In this document: piece by piece, positions 1 to 11,096 of the stretch
Layout: every line of letters begins with the position of its first letter
Numbering within the stretch: position 1 is the stretch's first letter
DNA from: Odiellus spinosus
Lineage: Eukaryota; Arthropoda; Arachnida; Opiliones; Phalangiidae
Direction of reading: 5' to 3'
DNA length: 64,000 bases
Assembly (NCBI GenBank): GCA_963920705.1
Contig: OY987227.1
Span: forward strand, 7,105,102 to 7,169,101
Notes under the pieces: generated by a model
The model's database searches: none
The model's input: the letters and a program-made list of their open reading frames with translations, nothing else
What the model was told of the DNA's origin: nothing
Made by a program: the position numbers and the translations under genes

Positions 1-384
1 GTTGCCATAGTTTTTTCAGATTCAAATTCCCTGAATTTTTCAGGTTTTTCCCTGACCTTTTCCAACGATTTTCCCTGACCGTTTCAGCTAATACTACCCA
101 ATTTTTAACCTTTTATTTTTTATATAATTACGTTCGCCAAACTTTTTCCACGCGTATTTTTGTTCTAATCTATACAACTGACACGGACAGCTTCAAATCT
201 TTTCCGCAGATAATGATTGGAATTCCCTGGCTTCTTGAAAAATCTTTAAATTCCCTGACTTTTAAAATATCTTAAAATTCCCTGACTTTTTGGTTCATTT
301 TCAAATTCCCTGACTTTTCCCTGACCTTTTTAGTTATTTTCAAATTCCCTAACTTTTCCGTTTTCCCTGACCTGTGGCAACCCT
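1..384. mobile_element. hAT-like short element, CAGGGTTGCCAC family, left end cut by window edge
   Basis: The sequence opens inside the terminal GTTGCCATAG and closes with the complementary CTGTGGCAACCCT, so both ends of a short inverted-repeat element are seen. The interior is made of short CCCTGACTTTT / CAAATTCCCTGA repeats. Three other copies in the window (7604, 20576, 22761) share the same ends and interior. No coding capacity. The hAT-like label is an inference from the CAGGG-type ends; no clear 8 bp duplication was found. Confidence 0.75.
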
Positions 385-617
385 AACAGTATGAATAGTA
401 ATACAGCGTCGAAAAAAACTCCCCGAGTGCAGGGTTACCAAACAATCTTTCGTTTAAGATGGCGACCTTCAATTTAAGGCGCCGCAAAAACTCTATAGTT
501 TATTTCTAGAATTTAATTAAAGATTTTAGTAAAAAAGTAGTTTACTTTCTGGATACGCGATAGAAAATAATTAGTTTTGGGCTTCATTCTCCCTTTAAAA
601 TCTTGTAAACACGAGGC
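385..617. other. Short spacer with a family A end motif
   Basis: No gene seen. The motif CATTCTCCCTTTAA at about 585-598 matches the right end of the TTAA family A; the rest of that copy is not recognisable. Confidence 0.4.
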
Positions 618-1918
618 CAGGGTTCCCACCAAAATCTTTAAAAAAAAATTTAAAAAAATAGGGATATTGGGGATTTTTCAGGCTAGAAATAGGGTGAAAT
701 AGGAACCAAAATTTTTAAATGAGATCTCTAATTTTCACAAAATGACTTCAAAATCTGACTTTAATTTTATTACATTTTTCCGTGATATTATATCATAGTG
801 ACTCAGTCAGTTTTTCTCGCTGTCAGTTTTTCTACTTAGGATAAAATTTGGGTTCAATATTATAGACCAACGGTACTTTTAGCCAAATTTACTAGAAATT
901 TGGTGATTTAGAGACCAAATCATGAATTTATGGTGGTTAAGGGACCTCAAAAAAAGTAGGGGTTTTAGGTATTTTAGGGACCTATGGGAGCCCTGCGAGT
1001 GGCAAAACACTTTTTTCGAGTGGCGAAACAACATTTTACGATCTTAAAATAATATAAGGAATGTCTAATTTCTAATGGTGCAATCGGTTTATGCCTAGGA
1101 GATAGTGGAGAAAAGTTACGGCCATTTTAAGATAGGGGTCACTTTTGGGTTTTTGCTTGATTTCTATCAGTGGCGGAATATTTTTTAACGAGTGGCTCAT
1201 GTTAATTTTATTATTTTAAATTAATGTAGGGAAGGTCTTCTTTCTAATGGTGTAATCGGTTTATGCCTAGAAGATCGTGGAGAAAAGTTACGGCCATTTT
1301 AAGATAGGGGTCACTTTTTTGTTTTTTGCTTGATTTCTATCAGTGGCGGAATATTCTTTAAAGAGTGGCTCATGTTCATTTTATTATTTTAAATTGATGT
1401 AGGGAAGGTCTTCTTTCTAATGGTGCAATCGGTTTATGCCTAGGAGATCGTGGAGAAAAGTTACGGCCATTTTAAGATAGGGGTCACTTTTGGGTTTTTG
1501 CTTGATTTCTATCAGTGGCGGAATATTCTTTAACGAGTGGCTCATGTTAATTTTATTATTTTAAATTAATGTAGGGAAGGTCTTCTTTCTAATGGTGCAA
1601 TCGGTTTATGCCTAGGAGATCGCGGAGAAAGGTTACGGCCATTTTAAGATAGGGGTCACTTTTGGGTTTTTGCTTGATTTCTATCGAGTGGCGAAACAAT
1701 ATTTTAGGATCTTAAAATAATATAAGGAATGTCTAATTTATAATGGCGCAATCGGTTTATGCCTAGGAGTCGTTCAATATTATAAGACAATGGTACTTTT
1801 AACCAAATTTACTAGAAATATGGTGATTTAGGGACCAAAATCATGAATTTATGGTGGTTTAGGGACCTCAAAAAAAGTAGGGGGTTTTAGGTATTTTAGG
1901 GACCTGGTGGGAGCCCTG
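618..1918. mobile_element. 1.3 kb non-autonomous element with CAGGGTTCCCACC ends and TSD
   Basis: The left end reads CAGGGTTCCCACCA and the right end CTGGTGGGAGCCCTG, which are inverted copies with one mismatch. The six bases CGAGGC flank both sides (612-617 and 1919-1924), a plausible target duplication. No transposase ORF is present. A segment near the right end (1770-1918) is also present at 852-1000, and a 172 bp tandem array sits between the two copies. Ends resemble hAT elements; a standard hAT duplication would be 8 bp, so the class is tentative. Confidence 0.75.
1013..1768. repeat. 172 bp tandem array
   Basis: The block CAATCGGTTTATGCCTAG recurs at 1081, 1253, 1426, 1598 and 1749, giving periods of 172, 173, 172 and 151. 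Each unit also holds GTTACGGCCATTTTAAGATA. The array lies inside the 618-1918 element, between the 852-1000 and 1770-1918 copies. Confidence 0.9.
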
Positions 1919-1924
1919 CGAGGC

Positions 1925-2441
1925 GCTAACGTGGAGCAATAACTACGAGAGATTTAGGTGGGCCAATGTTCTCGAAGATTACGATATCCCGTGGCTTTTA
2001 CTCCACTAAGTCGACTGGCGTGCCGAGTCTTATCATAGTGCGAAAAACAATCTGGATAATGGCTAAAGCGTCCGTGAATAAACAAAAACCGGCTCCACGT
2101 CCAGAAATAGAGGTGGGCAGATGCCCAACATCAAACTTTTAATACCGAGTATCGCGAGAGGCTTATCTACAGATTCTAATAATCCGAGAACCTATAATAA
2201 TCCGGTTTCCCTATACTTCGGTGAAAATCCGACTTAATGATAATGTTAAACCAGAAATAGGCGAGAAACGAGAAATCAGCCTAAAAGGGCGAGTACAAAA
2301 TTTTGGAAGTTAATTTCCTTGATTTTTCCAAACCAATTTTATTATTATTATTATTATTATTTTTTTTTTTTTCGAGAATTTAGTCTTATGAGCTCTGTTC
2401 ATGGCAATACCCATTTTTATTTGACATACTTTATCAATCAG
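1925..2441. other. No gene recognised; ATT microsatellite
   Basis: Unique-looking AT-rich DNA with a run of ATT trinucleotides and poly-T at about 2339-2372. Nothing coding is supported. Confidence 0.5.
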
Positions 2442-2912
2442 GTCAGGTTATAGTTTACTCAGAAAATGAGAAAAAAAAAATAATAATCTGTAGGCAAATA
2501 TTTTCAGTTTTATGATTTTTATTAATCATCAGTTGACCAATTAATTGGTCAACAAATCAGAAACAGTTCCGCTCCCCTACTGTACCAAAATATTTAATTT
2601 ATCTGTTCATTTGGCTCATTTTCAAATTGCCTAAATTTATCCCGACCTTTTGTCCCAATTTTAAATTTCTTCACTTTTCCCTGATCATTTGGTCCAATAT
2701 TCAAATTTCTTAGTTTTGCCCCGTGACCTTTTGGCCCAATTTTGAAATTTCTACACTTTTCCCTGATCATTTTGGTCCAATATTCAAATTTCTTAATTTT
2801 TCCCGTGACCTTATTGGTTCAATTTTGAAATTTCTTCACTTTTCCCTGATCATTTTGTCGTAAATTCAAATATGCCTGACATTTCCAAGATTTCCTTGAC
2901 CAGTGCCAACTA
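2442..2912. repeat. CCCTGA-type dispersed repeat (copy 1)
   Basis: It opens with ATAGTTTACTCAGAAAATGA and continues into spaced TTTTCCCTGATCATTT / CAATTTTGAAATTTCT units. The same order (GATAGTTTACTCAGAATATG, then ATTTTCAAATTCC, then CCCTGACC units) is seen at 12489-12800, so both are copies of one dispersed non-coding element. Confidence 0.65.
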
Positions 2913-3814
2913 CGTACTAATCATTTCTGATAAATCTGAACGTTAACTTTTAGCGGATATAAGAATCTGACAGGCGATTCTCATTTACACACGCGTGGAA
3001 ACGCAAAGACGGTATTCCCGTAATAGATGACCACGCTTAAAATCAATATATCCAATAGAAAGGGGTGAATTACCAAAGGCCTAGAACTTCTACCGTCTTT
3101 CTGTCGTTTCCTTAACATCCCTTCGCTGACTCTAATTTATCGAACAAAGCGTTCGCTAAACCAACGCGCTATCAAAATCAGTTTCAGCCGAGGCTTAGGC
3201 GAATATGTATATATGCTTAGATTGATGCTCAACCAGAAGATCGCTATAAAATCAGTGGCGATCTTGGAAGGAACCTTTTTTATTAACCATTTGAAAGAAT
3301 TTTTCACCAAAATGTATCTACGTTTTAAGGTTGAAGATCAGAGTAGTTCAGTCGATGGATTAAGAAGCAATAAAGTTGTAGGCGGGTGAGAGAAGCAATG
3401 CTCTTATTCAAAATTGGTTCAAAGTTAATGGACGGGCTAAAATATATAAAGCTTCGGAATCCCCCCGGGGTCTGGCTTTCCCTTAAAACATGGTTCGGCG
3501 ATTAATCAAAGAAGCAAAAAGCGTAAGAAACTTCCCTGGTTGCCACTTCTAGAGCTGTAGGATGACGTCAATGATGTTTAAAGGCCACCCCGTAATATAT
3601 GGATAGTGGAGCGATGCGGTAATACACCCCTTGGTATAAATAAGTTATAGGTTAGCCTTAAAAAGGAAAAAATAGGCGATATTACCCTTTGAATAACGCG
3701 TCCCTTGATAGTTTAAGGTATATAGCGATTGGTGAAAAATTTGGAAGGGGTATAATACTATTTATTAAGGAGAACCTCCACATATAACCGAGTTAAGCCT
3801 TTGCACTCTGATTT
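2913..3814. other. No gene or repeat recognised
   Basis: Unique-looking sequence. No ORF with coding character and no tandem structure was seen. Confidence 0.45.
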
Positions 3815-4320
3815 TTGGTTTTCAGGGTTTTGGTACTTTTGCACTCCCAAAATCGGACAGAAATCTTAAAACCTCCTCGCTTACAAAAATTGGAATAATA
3901 TTTAATATTATTTTACGAACACCAGATGAAAATTGAGTATCATATGTCAGAGAAAAATTATCGCGAAAGTAAAAATATTTTATAATCGAAATTTTTAAAA
4001 TAAAAATTCCCAGCAATATTACGTCATTGCATTATGGTCGCGTGTCTATTGTAGAGCCTACAGTTGATTCTCGAGAGTTCTGACACGTGATAAGGTGAAT
4101 TTCGCGCCGTCTTTTTGTAAAAGTACTTAATCCAGATCAAGCCCCAACTTCCGTATGAAAATTCTTAAATTACATCCCGGAAATAAACTATATACGTCAT
4201 ATCTTAGGAAAAAACAACGACCTATGCCTATATATTTTTATACTTTCATTTTGAAGTTTATTTCTAACGCGTCAACCGGCAGAGGTATAAAATTTTGAAT
4301 ATGCCTTTTTAAAACTGATT
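3815..4320 (-). repeat. Dispersed family E, copy 1
   Basis: This shares GTAAAAGTACTTAATCCAGA, a TTTTATAATCG block and a GCCTACAGTTGATTCT block with the copy at 44222-44640, and in inverted orientation with 24039-24360. The 64-residue ORF inside it is not conserved in frame among the copies and is not taken as a gene. The ends of the family are not defined here. Confidence 0.7.
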
Positions 4321-4851
4321 TAAATTAACCAGCAATCAACTTTTTCAAACTTCCTGAAGAATTACGATGAAAAAAAATCAAAACATTCATTGGAAACAAA
4401 AAAACCTTTGTCAGAGGATAGATTCTAATCCGATAGAAAAATAATATAATCGTAGTTCTTATATATCAACATTGAATTCGTGGAGAAAGAGTTGAGAACA
4501 AATACCTCTTTCTACCGGATAAAACGAGATAAAAGATAAAATGGAAAATGATAGGCTAACATATTACGGTAAGTATGGTATAAATAGAGTTTAGTTTAGC
4601 TCTGAAAAGAGACCACCCGTATTTGGGAATTTAAAGGGATACCATACTGTCATATCAAATTATTTTTAATCCAATTTGGAGCGTAAAGTACGCGTTAAAA
4701 CCGTATCAAGAATGACCAAAGATTTAGCGGTAATTTACGGTTAATTTGAAGTCGTGATATAAGCTATATCTAAGCCTAAATCAAACGAAAAAAAATTTTA
4801 AATTTGAAAATTCTCGAGAAAAGTTAATTGCTGATGTCAATAAAAATAACG
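4321..4851. other. No gene recognised
   Basis: AT-rich unique-looking sequence between family E copy 1 and the 14 bp array. Confidence 0.4.
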
Positions 4852-5066
4852 TGTAAAAATGGCGGGTAAAAATGGCGGGTAAAAAATGGCGGGTAAAAAA
4901 TGGCGGGTAAAAAATGGCGGGTAAAAAATGGCGGGTAAAAAATGGCGGGTAAAAAATGGCGGGTAAAAAATGGCGGGTAAAAAATGGCGGGTAAAAAATG
5001 GCGGGTAAAAAATGGCGGGTAAAAAATGGCGGGTAAAAAATGGCGGGTAAAAAATGGCGGGTAAAT
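4852..5066. repeat. 14 bp tandem array, ATGGCGGGTAAAAA
   Basis: Fifteen copies of GGCGGG are spaced at 14 bp (the first step is 13 bp), from 4861 to 5056. The units are nearly identical. The minus-strand ORF across it (PAIFYPPFFTRHFL repeats) is a product of the repeat; 14 is not a multiple of three, so the peptide cycles through frames and is not evidence of a protein. Confidence 0.95.
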
Positions 5067-5083
5067 TAATTTCTAAATTCGCG

Positions 5084-5230
5084 TTTTCAATCGAGATATT
5101 ATTGTTCAAGATCCGAGCTTTTACGTTTAACACACGTTAACAGGCTTCGATTGAGAGAAAGGGATATTTAAATTAATTTGATATAAGCTTATCATGGGAA
5201 AGCGAAACAAAAGCTTGGAAAACGTTGATT
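5084..5230. repeat. Dispersed repeat, GCGTTTTCAATC family (copy 1)
   Basis: The block begins CGCGTTTTCAATCGAGATAT and passes through GTTAACAGGCTTCGATTGAG. Related order is seen at 25780-25935 and 60416-60560. Function unknown. Confidence 0.45.
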
Positions 5231-5370
5231 GAAACCGGAGCTTAACAAACATTTCTATTTAAGCGCGACTTAAAGGTACTATCCGCACTTTTTAAAGCCC
5301 CTTCAAACTTTCCTCGCTGTGCGCGTAAGGGAAGATGATTTTAAAGGGGCAAATTTCAGAGCAGATATCG

Positions 5371-5521
5371 CCGAGGGGGCAGACACGCGAACTCAGGTGT
5401 ATAAATTTTTTCAACTCTTTGCACTATCAAAACTGAACACAGAGTTCATAAGAGTTAGAACACAATGCACTGTCAAAGCTGAACTCAGGGTGCAGAGCGA
5501 ATTCAAGAGTGTCGGACCCTT
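5371..5521. repeat. ~150 bp dispersed element, GACACTCTTGAATTCG family
   Basis: It starts GGGGGCAGACACGCGAACTC and ends GAATTCAAGAGTGTCGGAC, with internal ACTGTCAAAGCTGAACTCAG. Two further copies lie head to head at 38681-39147. The 72-residue ORF covering it reflects the repeat and is not supported as a gene. Confidence 0.8.
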
Positions 5522-6227
5522 CGGATATCGCCTTTAAGCTCGGAATAGCATCATCAAAACGGTCCTTTAGAAATAAACCTAATTTTGCAACTCATAATTA
5601 ATTTAGTATTACCCAGAAACCTTTGTCGCTAGATTTCATGTAATATTTTTAACACTCCTTTAATATAAAAATATTCGTATAAATTACGTGTAGTGACTAT
5701 TAAATCTTATTACTTTCATCTTTAAAATTTTGGAAGAGAAACTAACGAAAAAGATCTAACGATATATAGCCTAGTCAGAAAGAATAAGGGAAAGAAATCA
5801 AGCAGAATTAACGGACGGGTTCGAAATAGAACAATGCGGCCCGATTATCAGCGCGTATCAAATTTGGATCCCTTACATTACTCTTAGAAATAAAAATACA
5901 ATCCTCCCCCTCATTCTTTACAAGAATTAAAACATACAAGGCCTCCATGGATGAAGGGTTAACGTACCATGTTGGATATGAAATCCAGAGGGGGGAAAAA
6001 CATGATTCTCGAGAGTTCTAGTTTCACTTTCGAACACGGAGCCCTTTTGTCATTCTAGTTTTTAATAAGGGGGTCTCGTAGAAATCTTATTTTCGTCTGT
6101 AAATTTGGCATGATGGCTAAACTAACTACAGACCAATTCCTAACAATAAAGTCTCATTGAACACGAGACTCATGATTATAACAACAATTTGAAACGTGGA
6201 ATAAAGCTTAAATTAATTGAAATCTGC
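5522..6227. other. No gene recognised
   Basis: Unique-looking sequence without coding signature or tandem repeats. Confidence 0.45.
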
Positions 6228-6452
6228 CGAAACTTTTTACAAAAAGTTTTATCTTTATTTCGATTAAATTTGAGATTAATCTCCGTAACCAATCACGACG
6301 TTTTTATAAATCACGCGCTATAGAGAAGGATCTGGCGATGCTCGTTATTTATTTTATAAAAGCGCGTGAACTATCGAAACTCCGTGATTGGCTACAGAAT
6401 TTAATCTCAAATGAAGAATTAAAAAAGTTTGGTGTAAAATTTTTAAGGGATT
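6228..6452. mobile_element. Foldback element, ~225 bp
   Basis: The left arm has TTTTTACAAAAAGTTTT, TTTGAGATTAATCTCCG and TAACCAATCACG in order; the right arm has the same blocks in inverse order as GTGATTGGCTACAG, TTAATCTCAAAT and TTGGTGTAAAATTTTTAAGG. The arms enclose a short centre. It lies directly beside family A copy 1. Confidence 0.55.
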
Positions 6453-6462
6453 TGATGTTTTT

Positions 6463-6902
6463 TTAAAGGGAGAATGCAACCTAATTACAAGTGATTTTTT
6501 ATTGATTCCTTATCGTTTAAATAGGCCTAATCCATCGATAAAAAGTTTACAATACAAATTTTAAACTAGAAATAAATTTAAAACTTACCGTGAAAATAGG
6601 CTTAGCTGGATTCATGGAGATCCTGAATCGCGTCCGTGTAAGGTCTAGCGACCAATGAGCAAAGGCCCGTCGTTCACGCGAGATCTCCACGAGACTTGCA
6701 GTCGCGCGCGATTGGTCGCTAGAACTTACACGCGAGGAAATCAGGACCTCCATGAATCCCGCTACGCCTATTTTCAGGGAAAGTTTTAAATTTATTTCTA
6801 GTTTAATATTTGTTTGTAAATATTTTCAGTAGTGGATTAGGCCTATTTAAACAATAAGGAATCGATAAAAAAATCACTTGTTAGGTTGCATTCTCCCTTT
6901 AA
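6463..6902. mobile_element. TTAA foldback MITE, family A copy 1
   Basis: The element is flanked by TTAA on both sides. It opens AGGGAGAATGCAACCTAA and closes with the inverse (TTAGGTTGCATTCTCCCT). The two arms are about 150-200 bp inverted repeats sharing CTAGAAATAAATTTAAAACT and AATAGGCTTAGC. The core carries CGACCAATGAGC and an inverted GATTGGTCGCTAG. No ORF of interest; the 68-residue minus ORF is in the arms. Non-autonomous; the mobilising enzyme is not identified, although TTAA duplication is typical of piggyBac-class elements. Confidence 0.88.
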
Positions 6903-7502
6903 AGGCGCAACGCTTAAAATAAAAAATAATTGATAGGGCGTTTAAGTACCAGTTTAAAGAGATACATAATTAAGCCTTGGACAAAAAAGGGTTTAGTTAT
7001 GGAAAATATCAAACGCCCAACGTATTAAGACAGACTTTGCGATGTCAATAACTTTTGTACGCGTTTTCAACCAGGATCTCAATCGTTGAAAAACATTAAT
7101 TTAAAAATATTACAAATACTTTTAAAACTTAACATCACAAACGCCATCCAGATTGAAAACAAATGGAGATTTTTTGGATTGAACACGTTTTTGTACGAAA
7201 CATTCCAGAAACCTTTCATTTTCCCCCAACAACTCAATTGGTAAAAGAACATTCATTCATCCATTGAAAGAAAGAATTAGAAGTATAAAAAGGTGAATGA
7301 CTTCCCTATACAGAAAAATAAATTGAATTCCAAAGACCCAGAAAATTAGAATTTGCCCTCTGCAATACCCCAACCTCAATAAAGCGTTCGAAAAAGGAAT
7401 ATTTCTTAACAAAATGATATTTCGAGAATAGGTTAAGAGTGTCTGACGAAATCACGGGCACGCGTGAGACACGAAAGAAAATTAGACAAATTCCTCAGCA
7501 TC
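6903..7502. other. No gene recognised
   Basis: Unique-looking AT-rich spacer between two family A copies. Confidence 0.4.
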
Positions 7503-8247
7503 TAAAGGTGGAACCCAATAACAAGTGAATTTGAATCTATTCCTTATCGTTTAAATAGGCCTAATGCACCAGTAAAAAGTTACAAACAAATATTGAACTA
7601 AAACAGGGTTGCCAGTTTTTCCAGATTCAAATTCCCTGACTTTTCCAGGTTTTTCCCTCACCATTTCAGCTAAAACTACCCAATTTTTAATCTTTTATTT
7701 TTTATATAATCGCGTTCGCAAACTTTTTGCACGCGTACCTTTGTTCTAATCTATACAACTGACACGGTCAGCTTCAAATATTTTCTGCAGATAATGATTG
7801 GAATTTCCTGGTTTCTTTAAAGATCTTTAAATTCCCTGACTTTTCCCTGACTTTTTAAAATATCTTAAAATTCCCCGACTTTTACGGTTCCCTGACCTGT
7901 GGCAATCCTGAAAAAACAAATTTAAAACTTACCCGGAAAATAGGCTTAGCTGGATTCATGGAGATTTTGAATTTCTTTGCATTAATGGGTGTCAGCGACC
8001 AATAAGCAAATGCCTTTCGTTAAGGCGAGATCTTGATGAGACTTCTAATCACATTTGATTGGTCGCAGGACCCATAAACGCGAAGAAATTCAGAAACAAA
8101 ATGAATCCAGCTAAGCCTATTTTTAAGCCTAAGTTTTAATCTGATTTCTAGTTTAATTTTTTATTTGTAAAGGTGGATTAGGCCTATTTAAACGATAAGG
8201 AATCGATAAAAACATCAATCGTTGTTAGGTTGCATTCTCCCTTAAAC
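7503..8247. mobile_element. Family A copy 2, interrupted by a CAGGGTTGCCAC element
   Basis: The left arm runs AACAAGTGAATTTGAATC ... ATAGGCCTAATGCACC; the right arm closes with TTAGGTTGCATTCTCCCTTAA. The left arm breaks after ATTGAACTAAAA at 7603 and resumes at 7911, so the 7604-7910 element is younger. The left terminus has diverged (AAAGGTGGAACCC). Confidence 0.82.
7604..7910. mobile_element. CAGGGTTGCCAC element nested in family A copy 2
   Basis: It begins CAGGGTTGCCAG and ends CTGTGGCAATCCTG, with the same CCCTGACTTTTCC interior as 1-384. It splits the left arm of the surrounding MITE. Confidence 0.85.
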
Positions 8248-8723
8248 GAATTTGAATAAGTTTAAAAACAGTTTAGTTTTATATTGATCCATCTCTTTTT
8301 GAAGGATAAATATCGTCTAGTCGATAGTCTAGAAGGAGAAAACATTTTTATTCCGTTACTGGAAGAAGACGTGGGAGTAAATAAACTTAACGTTTTAAGA
8401 GTAATTTCGTTCAAAGTTCAAAAATTCATCTTAGCGTCGATTCTCGAAATAGAGGAAAATTAGAGACAGAGCTAGGTTACGTTACGGTTATACCAAAACA
8501 GGAAGGAAGAAACAAAACCTGTTTTTATGGCCGCTAGATCATCACCAACGGGTAAACCATAATCAAGAAGTCATATCAGCCTCTAGCTAAGCAATGTCGA
8601 GAAAACATTAGACATTTCAATCCTAACCAATAACAATTTTTCCAGCCTGAAGGATCAAACTAACTATATAGGCTCAATATAAATTAATTTAACCACATAA
8701 GAGCATTGGGACGAGGCGTATCT
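8248..8723. other. No gene recognised
   Basis: Unique-looking spacer. Confidence 0.4.
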
Positions 8724-9428
8724 TTAAAGGGAGAATGCAACCTAACAACAAGTGATTTTTTATCGATTCCTTTTGTTTAATTAGGCCTAAACCACTAGCG
8801 AAAAAATTACGAACAAATATTAAACTAGTAATAAATTTAAAACTTACACAGAAAATAGGCTTAGCGGGAATCGTGGAGATTCTGATTTCCTCACGTATAA
8901 GGTTTCGTGAAGATCTCGCGTGAACGACGGGTCTTTGCTCATTGGTCGCTAGACCTTACACGAATACAATTCAGGCTCTACATGACGCTAAGCCTATTTT
9001 GATGGTAAGTTTTAAATTTATTTCTAGTTTAATATTTGTTCGTCAATTTTTTCACTAGTGGATTAGGCCTATTTAAACAATAAGGAATCGATAAAAAAAT
9101 CTTTTGTTATTAGGTTGCATCAAGAAGGATCAGACAAGGAGAGGAAAAGTAGGACTGCGTTGAGTTAGAGAGAGAAGAGCCAACCTCCCACTCGGGTGGA
9201 AAGGGGATAGGAAATTCTCGGGGTAAACTGTTGTCACTTGGTCACTAGCGTCGTTGGCTACTACGAAGCTGATAAAGGATCCGTTTTACCCACGTGACAA
9301 CGTTTTACCACGAAACATCTCTACCCCCGTTCTCCCAGAGTGGGAGTTTAGGCCGACGCAGTAGGAACTGCGCCGTCCCCACTTTTCCTCTCCTTGTCTG
9401 ATCCTTCTTGGTTGCATTCTCCCTTTAA
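8724..9428. mobile_element. Family A copy 3, interrupted by a family B element
   Basis: TTAA flanks at 8724-8727 and 9425-9428 enclose complete A-family arms. The right terminal repeat is cut at GGTTGCAT (9120), and the same GTTGCAT resumes at 9411 after a 290 bp insert. The arms carry GGTAAGTTTTAAAT near 9003 and its complement in the left arm. Confidence 0.88.
9121..9410. mobile_element. Family B foldback MITE, copy 1
   Basis: It begins CAAGAAGGATCAGACAAGGA and ends with the inverse, giving about 30 bp of near-perfect terminal repeat; the interior also folds back (GTAAACTGTTGTCAC against GTGACAACGTTTTAC). The direct repeat GTTGCAT (7 bp, or 8 bp with a leading G) flanks it. No coding capacity. 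hAT-like by duplication length, an inference. Confidence 0.92.
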
Positions 9429-10620
9429 AGAACTGGCGTTTCATTTTCATCCCATGGCTATTTCGATTTTCATATTAAGATACGTCTTATTAACTTTTAT
9501 TTTTAATTTATAAAACGTGGTGAATTTGATGTTTTAACAGAACCTAAATTTTTAAACCGCGAACTAGATATGCATAGTGATATATCCAATGAATTTTAGG
9601 TGAAATTTTACGTCTAATTCCATTAAAAATTAGTTACGAGAATCGAATCAATCATTTTAATAACCGTTAAGCTAAACAATTGGAATTAATATGGAGATTA
9701 GCCATAATTTAAATTCATTATAGGAATTTATTTAGGATATATTTAGGATATCCTATTATATATGATTATATTTTAGATTTTATAGGATAATATAGGACAA
9801 AAGTTATCTGAGTTAAAAGATTTTAAAGGGCAAATTTCGGCTAAAATACCTTTTAAAAAATGTATATTAACCCAAAATTATAGGAGTTTGTAGTATATTT
9901 CAAGGAAATACGGGATAATATAGAATTTGATAGGAATTATAAGACCACTGGACTCTCTGGAATAATTAAGGAATTACTTTTTCCTTTAATCAAGGCGACT
10001 GTAGCAAAAACATGTCCTTGAGTATACTTGCAACGGTTAATTATAAACGGATAAGATAACGTTAAATGCTTTTTCTTTCTAATTTCCAACGTAAACGTAT
10101 AATAACACGAGTTTTTGACAAGTGTAATTTCAGTTATAAAGTTCCTTCTTAACAGGAAAAAACGGTAAAAAAAAGTTTAAAATAAAAACTCGAGCGTTTC
10201 CTATGGAAGTTGAGAAGTTTCGCTTCAGCGATTGTTGGCAAAAGAGACGGAGATGCGGGGGGGGGGGGTGGTCAAATAGAAAGAAAATAGGGGGTCAGGA
10301 AGAACTTAAGATTAAAGCTTTTAATTAACGAGCGAGCGAGCGAACAAAACGGAGGAACTGACAATCCGCGGCCAAAAATGAAAGTCTTGTCAAAAGAATT
10401 CTTGGTTTACGGTGGTAATAATAATAATAAAAGGTTTGGAAAAATTTAGCTCACGCTGATACGATCTTAGCTAACACTTCAAAAAGTACGGAACCGACCG
10501 ACGGACGGACGGCCGAGAGAAATGAAAAGTTGAGAAAAGACGAAAATTGCGGCGCGGGTGTAAACAAGAACTAATTTGAAAAACCCGAGAACGATACGAA
10601 GGGGGATATGTCAACGTATT
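9429..10620. other. No gene; simple repeats
   Basis: A TATAGGA-rich degenerate stretch is at 9720-9960. GAGC runs lie near 10328-10345, a poly-G run near 10256-10269, TAA repeats near 10416 and GACG repeats near 10496-10513. Nothing coding is supported. Confidence 0.5.
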
Positions 10621-11096
10621 ACTTTAGGTTTAACTATTTCAAGGTTTCATAGACCTTTACATTAATATTTAGTGACACGGGATAATTTTAGGCTTAGCTA
10701 TTTTAAGGTTACACTAGACCTTTACATATAGATTTAGTGACATGGGATAATTTTAGGCTTAGCTATTTCAAGATTTCACTGACCTTTACATTAATATATA
10801 GTGACTCGGGATAGTTTTAGGCTTAGCTATTTCAAGGTTTCACTAGACCTTTACATTAATATTTAGTGACACGGGATAATTTTAGGCTTAGCTATTTCAA
10901 GATTTCACTAGACCTTTACATTAATATTTGGCGACACGGGATAATTTTAGGCTTAGCTATTTTAAGGTTTCACTAGACCTTTACATTATTATTTGGCGAC
11001 ACGGGATAATTTTAGGCTTAGCTATTTTAAGGTTTCACTAGACCTTTACATTAATATTTAGTGACACGGAATAATTTTGGGCTTAGCTATTTCAAG
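10621..11096. repeat. 65 bp tandem array, about 7 copies
   Basis: GGCTTAGCTATTT recurs at 10691, 10756, 10820, 10885, 10950 and 11015, a 64-65 bp period. Each unit contains CACTAGACCTTTACATTA and GACACGGGATAA. Units differ by a few bases. Confidence 0.93.

Noticed and set aside
1013-1768. Possible CRISPR-like array (regular repeats)
   Set aside because: Units are contiguous tandem copies without unique spacers, in a eukaryotic context.
4837-5133. 98-residue ORF with PAIFYPPFFTRHF repeats
   Set aside because: Encoded by the 14 bp array; the residue cycle is three units long because 14 is not a multiple of three.
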